From Amaranthus tricolor (taxonomy: Eukaryota > Streptophyta > Magnoliopsida > Caryophyllales > Amaranthaceae), in assembly GCF_026212465.1 (NCBI RefSeq), contig NC_080063.1, positions 19,587,297-19,651,296 on the forward strand: a stretch of 64,000 nt of DNA. Reading direction: 5' to 3'. Below are positions 1-14,725 of the stretch, piece after piece (the stretch's first letter is position 1; the number at the start of each line of letters is the position of its first letter). A program made the translations under genes and the position numbers. The notes beneath the pieces are model-generated. The model saw only the letters and a program-made list of their open reading frames with translations. It searched no databases and was not told the DNA's origin.

Positions 1-93
1 CCAATGTTTTTTTTTCCAACCATATTTACTTATAAAATTCAGAAACATATAAATGAATATTTGTGATAAAATTTTTAAATGATGGAGAATTAC

Positions 94-4293
<4,200 letters not shown>

Positions 4294-4355
4294 TAATAAA
4301 TGGTGGTTTTAAAGTTTGTTTTATCTCTTCACAAATTAAAACAAGTAATAAAGTT

Positions 4356-4366
4356 GTATTTATAGG
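4356..4366 (-). promoter_or_regulatory. TATA box of CYP85A
   Basis: CCTATAAATAC on the minus strand, 63-73 bases upstream of the CYP85A ATG at 4293; spacing suits a short 5' leader of roughly 35 bases. Position-based inference. Confidence 0.6.
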
Positions 4367-4869
4367 CCATTTAAGTTTGTGTTATTAATTGTGGAGTAAG
4401 ATATGAAGGGGTTTCAAATAGGGCATGAAGCCATGAACCCATCTAACTATGAAAGGGCACTATCCTATAGATTTTTGGGGCAGCAAAATAAAGTAATAAA
4501 GAAAAGTAATATCTATATACAATTATTTGTTTCCTTAGATAAGAAAATACAATAAAATCTTTTGAGATTGTTATCTTATAGGATACAATGAATATTTAAA
4601 AATATTTAACAAATAATCTTTAAATCAGTGGAAAAGCTAATTTATAAACCAAATTAAAAGGCTAATTATTATGGTAGCTTTTTATTAGCTTTTGGCTTCA
4701 TGCATGTTTTTTCTCTAATATAAACAGTTAAAAGCCTACAGATAATTTAACCAAATATATCCATAACAATTAACTTAAACAACTAGCTTATACAATTTTG
4801 AATTTGTCAACTTAGCCAACAGCTCCAATTAACAACTATTTGCCCATACAGGCCCAATATTAAAAATAC

Positions 4870-4884
4870 AATATATATATATAT

Positions 4885-4951
<67 letters not shown>
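4870..4951. repeat. Compound (AT)n(AC)n(AT)n microsatellite
   Basis: AT run, short AC run at about 4886-4897, then a longer AT run, ending 45 bases before the first MULE. Confidence 0.95.
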
Positions 4952-4956
<5 letters not shown>

Positions 4957-5520
4957 CATTTAATATATCTTGTAAGATAGACGGTACAAAGATTAGAAAA
5001 TTTGAAAAAAACAAGATTATTTAACAACTTTATTCAAAAAACAAGCTTCGTTTAAACTTTATTCCCAAAATAAGCGTCCTTGGCTCTAAAGCTAGGCTTG
5101 GTGTATATTCGCTTTTGCTAACAGCGAATCAAAAGAAATGGTCAAAATTTTAGTCAAACCTGAAGTCGTTGTTAGTAACAGCGACTTAAAGGTTGACTGG
5201 TCAAACCTTAATGTCGCTGTTACTAAGAGCGACTTCAGGCTTGACTAAAATTTTGACTTTTATTGACTTTTTTGTATGATTTAAACTAGCCATTGTAAAA
5301 TTGAAAAATAGCCGTTATGAAGTTGAAAATAGCCGTTGTTATTATGTTCTATAAATAACTCCATCATTTCCCTACTTCATTGTATCCAAACTCCATCATT
5401 CTTGTTCTAGTTAATCGATTTTGAAGGTAACATAAAGTATTATGTTAATATTATTCTCAATTTATAAATTTTAATATTATTTTTGAATGTTTACTTATGT
5501 TACTATATCATATGTGTTCC

Positions 5521-5808
5521 GTAGATATCACAAGAGCATTCTATTGAAGAGCTTTTTGATTGTGGTTATGAAGTTGAGATTAATGCAAATTGGAGCGACA
5601 TCGATTTGTTGCTTGTTCTTTCTACTTGGATGCAAGATTCGGATGCACGTACTTTAGGTGGGTTGCTCCGAAGGGTACCAAATGGCTTGAAAAAGAAAAA
5701 CAAGAGCTTAAAGATGAGGTATTTAATTTCAAGAGACAAATAGATGATATGGAACATAGGAAAGAAGAGACTAAAAGGATTATGAGAAAGTTGAAGAAGC
5801 AATCTTAG
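5521..5808 (+). pseudogene. zf-GRF-like fragment with coiled coil, inside MULE 1
   Basis: A plus-strand frame from about 5590 reads ERHRFVACSFYLDARFGCTY then FRW, which fits the second half of a GRF zinc finger (RRF..C...GC.YFRW). A charged, coiled-coil-like tail follows (residues about 32-70, KEKQELKDEVFNFKRQIDD and so on), ending at a TAG. The first half of the finger (GYEVEINANWS) is just upstream in another frame, so there is a one-base frameshift or an unrecognised splice. GRF fingers are common passengers of plant MULEs. There is no ATG for the second frame; probably inactive. Confidence 0.6.
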
Positions 5809-6168
5809 TTAGCGACGGTGGTTTAATTTAACGAATAAACTATGTAATTTAATATGTATTCGTTGAACAAGAATGAAATTGTATTGAATTTTCGAGAGCA
5901 TTTTCCCTATTTGAATATGATTGTCTGTTTGATTTTGATTAGATTCATACTTAATTCTTGGCAGAATGATTCATCGCCGAAAACTCTGAGTAATTAACAT
6001 CATTTCATTCATAATAAACATGTGATAATACGATAAAAATATATACATCTACATATATATTACAAATTATACACAAAAGTCCAAATGTTACAAATATTCA
6101 ATATGTACAAATGTTAAATATATACAAAATGTTACTAATGTTCAATATATACAAACAGTATACTAATG

Positions 6169-6840
6169 CTAATCCTCCTCCTGTACCCTGTCTAACTGTG
6201 ACGGTTTATGACGCCTCTTAAGATAGTAAGATGCCGTCGCATGACGCTCGGGTAGGGGAGGTGATTGATACTGGGATGATCCAGCACCCTGTGAGGACCC
6301 GACACCATAGTTGGGGCACGTTAAGTCTACCTCCTCAAGATGAACGTCGGCATGATGAGGAGATGACCCCTGCTCGACCATAGTGGTGTCAGGCACATCG
6401 ACTTCTGGAATGAAGTGCTGAAACTGTGTCCCTAGGAGTATGCCTTGGGCAATCTCCCGTACAGGCTCCTCCTTGGTGGAGCTGATGACAGCTGCAATGC
6501 CCTGTGCCTGCATTAAGCCTGAAGTATTAATGAAATGTATAACATGTAAGTTCTATGGATAATAATCAACGTTGAAGAATACTTACAAACTGTATCATCG
6601 TCGGTGTTGCGGGAGCGTACTGGGCGGCCACGATGATACCTCATGGTGTCATCCATCGACGAGTGATGGAGAGGAACCACGACATGTAATCCGCTGAAGT
6701 AGGTGCGCCTACAGCCTTGATCAGCGCGCCTTAGGCCAGCAGCTCTGGCCTATGATTCCAACGAGCTATATGGCACTAGTTGATCTCCAACCAGTTCTTG
6801 GGCTCCCAACCCCTGCGTGAGCTGTGATGGAGATCCGCCA
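6169..6840 (-). pseudogene. Plant-mobile-domain (PMD)-like fragment in MULE 1
   Basis: Minus-strand frame 6840-6597 reads, with two stops, IKAVGAPTSADYMSWFLSIT followed by RRWMTP, resembling the C-terminal part of aminotransferase-like plant mobile domains. A GT after position 6597 could start a short intron; the next frame (6513-6169) gives a 114-residue hydrophilic tail ending RHATASYYLKRRHKPSQLD. PMDs are known as host proteins and as transposon passengers. The two internal stops argue against function. Family assignment is from memory of the motif only. Confidence 0.5.
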
Positions 6841-6845
6841 CTGTG

Positions 6846-7612
6846 TCACATCATACCCTTTTGAAACTCTCTTTCATCGGTGTAGGTTGTATCACATGCC
6901 CAAGACCTCCAAAAGTTGTCCTCAACGTGTTCATCTACAGGGCGAACTAGTGCATAAGGTGTAGGAGCAACGATTGTCGGAATATTGCCTAAGGTCATGT
7001 CATTAGCTCGAGCCTCCTCATCAACACCCACATCGTCCTTTGAAGGAGCTTCAACGAATTCATTACTCTTACTATTAACATAATCCCAAGGCTCATTTGT
7101 ATCTTCTAAGTTAAAAGTATCATCATTTGAGACTTGAATTTAAAGTTGATTGGGTTTATTAGAAGGAGAAGAGGAAGATGGCATAATGGAATTTTGGGTT
7201 TCTTGGGTAGGGAAGGGCGTATGAGAAGGAGCAGAAGAAGTTACATTCAGGAATGCATTTGTTTCTACAACATTGACATCTTGATTCCCTAGGGGTACCT
7301 CTTTTACATATAACTCTAAAGAAGAAATATAGGTAGATTTTGAATACTCCCACATTGCATCTATAGCCTCCTCATCCTCAAACAGAAGAGCTAACAATTC
7401 TCCACTCATATTGTATTTAAAACTTACATTAACAGTACTTCTTGTAGTGTCAATGCCAATCTTAGAGCATATAAGATGTTTAAATTCATTCAAGTCCATG
7501 TTTGAGTTGCTTGCAAAGAGTTTACGTCTTCCCCAACATACTTAACATTGCTACTACTTGATCGAATTGAACCATTCCAAAAACATACAACAATCACACG
7601 AAATGAAGCCAT
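6846..7612 (-). pseudogene. MuDR-type transposase N-terminus, MULE 1
   Basis: Starts MASFRVIVVCFWNGSI at 7612, the PB1-like N-terminal domain of plant MURA proteins. One frameshift near 7505 leads into MDLNEFKHLICSKIGIDTTR (from 7499) and DEEAIDAMWEYSKS, then a stop at about 7140. A further frame 7031-6846 (DMTLGNIPTIVAPTPYALV) ends EFQKGMM, where the MuDR and DDE domains should begin. The catalytic part is absent. The second MULE at 36-38 kb has the same order and shows the missing next residues. Confidence 0.75.
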
Positions 7613-8494
7613 TTCTACAACAATGCGTACAAAATCAACATCACCATCAAGTTTATAAATATATACATATATAACAACATTGATTAAATTTAGGGTTTTC
7701 ATTCAAACATTCTCTACATTAATCTCAAATTTAGGGTTTGCATTCAAACATTCTCTACATTAAACTAAAACATTTTCTACATTAAATTCATGAACAAACA
7801 ACCTTATTATGAAGATCATGGCAAATAACAAGTACATTTGACATATTCATAAAGTTTGATATTATATGACCATTATAAATGACATACATTTTAAAAACAA
7901 AACAACAAGAACTAAAAAATTTATAATAAAAAGGTACCTCAATAAGCTGTAGATCAACAAGAAGTAGTAAATTGCAAGTTTATGAACCTGCATTTATGTG
8001 AAAGTTGATTAAGAATTTGTGAACCCTAATTTTTCGAAAAAAGAAAAAAAAAATACAAAAAGAGGGAGATTAAGTGAATGTAGGAAGATGACAGAACTAA
8101 TTAGTAGTAAAAACTTGGAATTTGATGAGATTAATTGAAGGATTGAAGTTGATTTTAATGGTGGAAAGAAGAGGGAGATTACGCTGATACAAAGTCGAGT
8201 GAAATGAGTAAGGAGGAAGAAACTTTTGTATTTAGGGACGCATTTGATCACTATTACTAACAGCGACTTGACCAGTTGATCAGTCAAATATTAAGTCGCT
8301 GTTAGTAACAGCGACATAAGCCTTGACTAAAATTTTGACTATTTCTTTATACTCGTTGTTAGTAACAACGATTACATACCAAATCTAACTTTGGCACTAA
8401 AGACACTTATTTTGGGAATAAAGTTTGGCCAAAGCTTATTTTTTGAAAAAAATTATTAAAAAATCTTATTTTTTTTAAATTTTCACAAAGATTA

Positions 8495-9630
8495 GCCCAA
8501 TCTTAGATAATAGAGAGTTATTGAGGCCCAAGAGGCTTATTGGACATGTGTGAGTTGTTGATGTCATAAAATGTAAGTAACACGTAGACTATAGAGTACC
8601 AGACTAAATCTTTCCTCTACAATAGTTCTCTGTGTAAGTATCTATCAATTCACTACTTGTTGTTTTAACTTCAAATTTGATATCTGATTAAGTTTAAATT
8701 TATTTTTTTATGCTTAAAATAATTGTAGTTTAATGTACCTTTTGCAATTTACTATATGATGTTTTAACTTGTGGTAATGGGATTTACATGAATTTTTCAC
8801 AATTTAAACTTTATACAAAATAAATTTAATACGATTAAAATTGCATCGCTAAATATGATGACATAAGAATTAAATAGCATAGGAAATTTTATAATGCTTA
8901 ATATTATTCTTGTTTATAGTGCATAAATCATGCAGCAATAGGAGAATTAAATTTAAGTATACACATAAAAAATTAATTTTATTTAGTAGCAAAGATTATT
9001 TTAATATTACATGCCATAGAAAATATAAATTACGAAGGCATACAATTATACAAATGAAATAACAAAATGGTATAAAGTATGAAGGCATACAATTATACAA
9101 ATGAAATAACAAAATGGATAAAGTTATTTACTTTTTGCGTAAAATGAAAAATGATATACGTAATAAATACTCAAGTTGAATAAGGATGAATTGTATAAAT
9201 GATTAATTTAGAATATATCAAATAAAATATCCATTAATAGGCTAGAGAATTTCTAAAAATAATAAAAAGAGAAAATTAATTATTTTTTTGACGATGAACT
9301 GAAATTGAATCTCTATACTAACATGGAAGGAAATGTCTTTGACATTTGACTTGTTTAGAAATTCTCAATTAAAGGTATTAATTTATTTTGTTTAAGTCCA
9401 TTGATTTAAAACATTTTATTTCCTAATTTGTTTAGCTATCATTCTAAAAATAGGTCCCGAAATGACGCTCTTTCCTCTACACTCAAATCCACCTTAATTC
9501 AAGGAGACTTCACGATCAAAATGAGTCTTCTCACTCGATATTAATCTATTTATACTAATTTTATTTTCATTCCCAAAAAAATAAAAATTCATTCCAAAAA
9601 AATCCTCTGTTTTGCCCTAAGTTTCCATCA
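8495..9630. other. Intergenic region upstream of RGP
   Basis: AT-rich sequence between MULE 1 and the RGP start. A TATA-like TATTTATAC near 9546 is about 80 bases before the ATG. Only a short tandem duplication was seen besides. Confidence 0.5.
9034..9117. repeat. 47-bp tandem duplication, 1.8 copies
   Basis: The unit starting GAAGGCATACAATTATACAA (9034-9080) is repeated directly at 9081-9117 without mismatch in the shared 37 bases. Confidence 0.9.
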
Positions 9631-12104
9631 ATGTCGACCTCTGTAACTCCATTGCTCAAAGATGAGCTCGACATTGTTATCCCCACCATTAGAAACCTTG
9701 ATTTTCTCGAAATGTGGCGGCCATTTTTCCAACCATATCATTTGATCATCGTACAAGATGGTGATCCTACAAAGAAAATTATGGTTCCTGAAGGATTTGA
9801 TTATGAACTTTATAATAGAGATGATATCAACAGAATTCTGGGTCCAAAAGCTAATTGTATCTCATTCAAGGATTCTGCTTGCCGTTGTTTTGGTTATATG
9901 GTTTCTAAGAAGAAGTATATCTACACCATTGATGATGATTGCTTTGTGGGTTCTCTCAATCTTCATTTATTTTTGTTTTGTATTGGTTTTTGAATTGGGT
10001 TTGTTGAAAAGATTAGGTCTTTGGTTCTTTATGGTTAGTTGATTGATTTTTTTGATGGGTTTTTGTTATTTTTTTGATTGTTTTTGGATCTATGATTTTG
10101 GTCTATTGAATGTTTTGCATTTGTGACTTGTGAGTTGAATTATGTTGTTATCTTTCGTTGCATGTTATTTGAAGTTCATGAAATGAGATTTTAGTCATTG
10201 TAGATTGGAAATTTGCTTAAATTAATGTCTAGGAATCAACTCAACCAAAAGGTTTAATCTATGGTTGAGGCCATGATATGTTATATACTCTAACACGCCC
10301 CCTCACGTGAGAGCTCATTGGGATAGAAGTGTGGATGTGCACAAGCATCTAATATACACTCTAAATGAGGGGTGGTTGAGAACTTGAGATTCGAACCCGT
10401 GACCTCTTGTCATGTTGGCTTCTAATACCATGTTAAGGAACCAACTCAACCAAAAGCTTAAGCCATAGTTGAGTTCCAATGATATGTTATATACTCTAAC
10501 AAATTGTATCCATAGGTGGGTTTCATGATGTTTTAAAGAACAATGTGATTCTCTAATGATAATAATACAACTAATTTGAGTGAAATGAGCTAATTTGATG
10601 TAATCTTATATTTTCCTTGGAGTTTTGTTAATTATTGGTTCTATGCATCTAAATTCATAGCTCAATTTTTAAACTATTGCATGTTTATTGAATATGCTCT
10701 TTCGAGATATAGGTTGCCAAGGACCCATCCGGCCAAGACATCAATGCTCTCCAGCAGCACATTAAGAATTTGCTGTGCCCATCAACACCATTCTTCTTCA
10801 ACACATTATACGACCCTTTTCGTGATGGTGCTGACTTTGTGCGAGGATACCCCTTCAGTTTACGCGAGGGTGTTCCTACTGCTGTTTCTCATGGTCTGTG
10901 GCTCAACATCCCTGATTATGACGCACCCACTCAGCTTGTTAAGCCTCTTGAGAGGAACAAAAGGTGTCTTCCTAGTACGTTTACATGATTGTTGACTTAC
11001 TCACTTTTATACATTTTATTCGGTATTTTGACTTAAGCGCTTTGTTATATATGTGTGTGTGCGCGCGCTTGTTTAGGTATGTTGATGCAGTTTTGACTAT
11101 CCCCAAGGGCACATTGTTCCCCATGTGTGGTATGAACTTGGCTTTTGATCGTGAGCTCATCGGTCCAGCTATGTACTTTGGTCTCATGGGCGATGGTCAG
11201 CCTATAGGACGTTACGATGATATGTGGGCTGGATGGTGTGTTAAGGTAATATTCTCCTCCATGGTTTCTAATTGTGAACTAGTAGTGAAGCCAGTTTTTT
11301 AGATGAAGGAGCGGATGTGGGGCGGATAAGCCATATTATAGCTAAGGAAGGGGCGGAAAGTCTTATTGCAATAGGGAGGGCCAAATTCCGTATCCAAAAA
11401 GGAATACGCAAATTGAGTTGGGGAGGCGGGGTGTTTGGCAATTGGTTATTGGCCGTTGACCTTGTTTGACCAGCTGGAAATATTAGCTAATTTTGTTGGC
11501 TTTTAAGCTAGCTGAAAAAGTCAATTGTATACGAAGATGTTTGGTAAATTATAATTGATTATATTCGGTTATGGTCCATAGTTTGGTTTCACATTATTTA
11601 TTTCAAAATGACTTATTAAATCATCTAATGTTTGCTACTAAGAGTCAATCGAAAACTTCCTTTTTATTATCATCAACAAGAATATATGTACATCTGGCCT
11701 CCAAAACTACTCCTTGGTGGGTCACTTGATAGCATTTGGGATAATTGATTGTTGTATGTTTTTTGGTTTAGGTCATCTGTGATCATTTGGGATTAGGAGT
11801 CAAGACAGGTCTCCCATATATTTTCCATAGTAAGGCAAGCAACCCCTTCACAAACTTAAGGAAAGAATACAAGGGTATTTTTTGGCAAGAAGAGATCATT
11901 CCCTTCTTCCAATCTGCTGTCATTCCCAAAGATTGCACCACAGTTCAGCAGTGCTATAAAGAACTCTCCAAGCAAGTCAAGGATAAGCTAGCCAAAGTAG
12001 ATCCTTACTTCGACAAGCTCGCTGACGCAATGATCACATGGATCGAAGCATGGGACGAGCACAACCCACCAAGCTCCAAGTCGCCTAACGACGATTCCAA
12101 GTAG
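9631..12104 (+). CDS. RGP: Reversibly glycosylated polypeptide / UDP-arabinopyranose mutase
   Basis: Interconverts UDP-arabinopyranose and UDP-arabinofuranose on the cytosolic face of the Golgi, supplying arabinofuranose for wall polysaccharides and glycoproteins. Exons 9631-9945, 10713-10963, 11077-11245 and 11772-12104 join in phase to 355 residues, close to the family's about 357. Seen: the start [20 protein letters not shown], the DDD motif at residues 101-103 (TIDDDCF), and GYPFSLREG, whose Arg156 corresponds to the arginine glycosylated in rice UAM. Also [20 protein letters not shown] and [20 protein letters not shown]. The frame is intact, so probably functional. Intron 1 contains a SMART retrotransposon; a MITE lies 64 bases past the stop. 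The exact paralogue number cannot be given. Confidence 0.97.
10226..10501 (-). mobile_element. SMART/TRIM retrotransposon in RGP intron 1
   Basis: On the minus strand: LTR starting TGTTAGAGTATATAACATAT and ending TTCCTTAACA, a primer site TGGTATTAGAAGCC, a short internal stretch ending in a GTGAGGGGGCG polypurine tract, then a second LTR ending CCTAGACA. It is closely similar to the intact copy at 35382-35670 in the same layout. No perfect 5-bp target duplication was found. The two LTRs differ at several sites, so this copy is older. Confidence 0.85.
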
Positions 12105-12168
12105 ATTGATCACTGATCAAATAACTGGTTTAGTCTTATCAGTTTTTATGTTTTATTTTAAACTCTTA

Positions 12169-12481
12169 CGGCCCGTTTGGTAGGTGGTAATAAACGGTGG
12201 TAATAGGGAATGAAAAATTAGTGTAATTTTGGTTGAAAAATCTCTTTGGTACCTTGATGGTTATGCTTGTTCAACTTCAATTATCTCATTTTTTTCTTAA
12301 AGTTCATTCCAATGCATTATTGGGAGAGGTGGTATTAGGTGGTAATGGAAATTTGTAAGAAAAAAGCCTTTTTTGTGATCAAAGCTTCATTACCATGGGA
12401 ATGGTATGAAACTTTTGATGAAACTTTACATTATAAATTATTTCCATTACCACTATTTATTACTACTAACCAAACGGGCTG
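12169..12481. mobile_element. PIF/Harbinger (Tourist-like) MITE
   Basis: 313 bp with inverted ends CGGCCCGTTTGGT and CAGCCCGTTTGGT (reverse complement of right end), flanked by TTA on both sides (12166-12168, 12482-12484). It lies 64 bp past the RGP stop and may be in its 3' UTR. No coding sequence. Confidence 0.7.
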
Positions 12482-12538
12482 TTAATGTCATATTTTGAAC
12501 CTGTTTTCTGCCTTTGAGACCAGGATTAGAGGGTACTA

Positions 12539-12868
12539 CTCTTTGCGTTCCAAAAATATGTTCCACCTTTTTACCTAGGAAAATTTAAAGGGATTAATAT
12601 TTATTTACTGATTTCCCGACAATAATATTTACTTTTGATTAACAATGAATAATATTTATTTAGGGGATGCTTGCCTAGAACAATACCAACTTTTGATTAT
12701 AGCAAGTTATTTGACATAAAACAAACGTAAATGTTTGGTCAAATAAAAGTTGGTATCATTTGTAAAAATACACCCCTAAATTGATAGTATTTATGATTAA
12801 TTAAAAATTTGTATTATTCACGATAAAATTTTTATCTATTAAATGGGAACATACATTTGGGAAGGAGC
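12539..12868. mobile_element. Possible Stowaway-like MITE
   Basis: Ends CTCTTTGCGTTCCAAAAATA and (reverse complement) CTCCTTCCCAAATGTATGTT, next to TA dinucleotides. The inverted repeat is weak and boundaries are approximate. Confidence 0.35.
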
Positions 12869-13052
12869 TAGTAGATAGTATAGGTTTGTTGAATGCTGTT
12901 AAATTCAGCATATAAATTTGTTACTTTTTCATCTACTGACTTGTTTTGGTCTGTTTTTAGCTATTCAGGATTAATAATTTGGTAAAGTAACTTTGGTCCT
13001 TTGTAGGACATGAGTCTTAGATCTAATAAAATTTATGGTTTTCATGCCTTTA

Positions 13053-13543
13053 TAGAAATTTTCACATAGTAGCATCTAATTTTTATAAAACGCGAGTGGT
13101 AGTATTTTTGTAAGATTTTTTCACATGGTAGCATCCAGTTTATGCCTTATCTAACTGCTGTAGCATTTTTCGTTAAAATCTTGTTAATTTCCATTTAATT
13201 CACCATTTTGACATTTCTACCCTTATTAAGTGTTGGTTGTTGTTGTTATAATTTGGCCAAAACTATTTTTATGCTCTTACATGTTTAATTCATCGTTTTG
13301 ACATTTAATTCACCATTTAATTCATCAACGCTCTCAAATGTTTAGGGCAAATTATAAAGACAACAACCAACACTTAATAAGGATAGAAACGTCAAAATGG
13401 TGAATTAAACGGAAATTGACAAGAATTTAACGGAAAATACTACAACAGTTAGATAAGGTATAAACTGAATGCTACCATGTGGAAAAATCTTACAAAAGTG
13501 CTATCACTGATATTTCATGAAAGTTCGATGCTTCCACGTGAAA
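13053..13543. mobile_element. Fold-back element with arms of about 200 bp
   Basis: The left arm (about 13053-13260, containing CACATGGTAGCATCCAGTTT) and right arm (about 13340-13543) are near-complete inverted copies, leaving a spacer of about 80 bp. A MULE-type or fold-back MITE is likely; no clear target duplication was found. Confidence 0.7.
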
Positions 13544-13906
13544 TTTTTTTTTAAATAAGTTAGGTGCATTGAAGTTAATTTTTGAAAGTAATGAAAAGCT
13601 AGGTATGTGAGGAAAAAGCAAAGATATTAAAGTAATGTTTATGACCCATTTAGTCAATACCCATAAGCTAGAATTATACACTATTTTTTTTTTTTGAAAG
13701 AACTAGCTAAAAAGCTATTGAACAATCGGTTATCAAATCATCAAAGCTAAAGTCAATAAAAATTTAAGTAAAAAGTCATTTACCAAATAAATTTAGATGC
13801 GTAGAAATATAAATGGACGTGGGTTTTAGTTTTTTCTACTAAAGATAACATTAGGGTTTGGTATTAAGGCAAATTTATTTAAAATTTTACTAGACATAAC
13901 TCTCAA

Positions 13907-14304
13907 GGGAGTGTTTGGTATGTGGGATTATGGGATGAGAACGGAAATTCAATTCCCAAATTTCATAAACTTTTATGTTTGGTAGGTGGGATTGGGATTA
14001 AATGGCATGAATTCTCAAGGATTTAATACCTAGGGGAGCAAGTATTTGAGCATGAGAATTGGGTTATTGGTGGAGAAAACCTTTATACCCTTATTTATAA
14101 AAATCCACAAGTTTTTTTTTATTTAATAGGAGTAAAAATGTAAATTTATATTTTATTTTCAATACATATCTACAATTCCCAACTCATTTCCATTAACGTA
14201 CCGAACAAGGGTAAGTATATTATATCAATTCCCAACAATGATATTTCAATTCCAATTTTATATTTTTTTCCCCAAATTCTCATTCTCATTTACCAAACGC
14301 TCCC
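13907..14304. mobile_element. MITE with GGGAGTGTTTGGTA ends
   Basis: About 398 bp with inverted ends GGGAGTGTTTGGTA and (reverse complement) GGGAGCGTTTGGTA. No gene. The flanks share only short AA/CAAG tracts, so the superfamily is unresolved. Confidence 0.55.
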
Positions 14305-14725
14305 AAGTCTATTTTTCAAATTATAAATTGGCCTAACAACTGAACAGAGTTGTTCTACCCTTATGATTGATATTAATTTGATTTTTACAACCAATAAAAA
14401 TATCAATTTACCTGTGGGCCATTGTTATCGAAAGGAAGGAGTATTTCAAAATTACAGTTTTTGAGTTGAAAAACTATTAGATGGTTATAAAGTTTTGCAT
14501 CAATATAAAAACAAATCTTGCAAAATTTCCAATTAAATTATCATATAATTAATACACAAAATTGCCTAGATGAAGTATATTAATAGGACACAAAATTCCA
14601 AATGCAGAACATAGACAAATCTCAAAAATGGCACAACATGCAAAGCCAAAAAGAAAATCTAATGTCCCAACACAGGATGGCTTCATAATCTGGTACTTAA
14701 ACAAACATAATTAAGAAGGTTATGC

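Larger units (their letters stand above)
4996..8484 (-). mobile_element. MULE 1 (Mutator-like DNA transposon), 3489 bp
   Basis: Both ends carry long imperfect terminal inverted repeats beginning GAAAATTT, and the element is flanked by a perfect 10-bp duplication ACAAAGATTA (4986-4995 and 8485-8494), in the 9-11 bp range of Mutator elements. Each terminal repeat contains three palindromes around GTTAGTAAC. Inside are a transposase N-terminal fragment and a plant-mobile-domain fragment (minus) and a zf-GRF fragment (plus). No DDE catalytic core is visible, so it is probably a non-autonomous deletion or capture derivative. It lies about 0.7 kb upstream of the CYP85A start codon. Confidence 0.9.
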
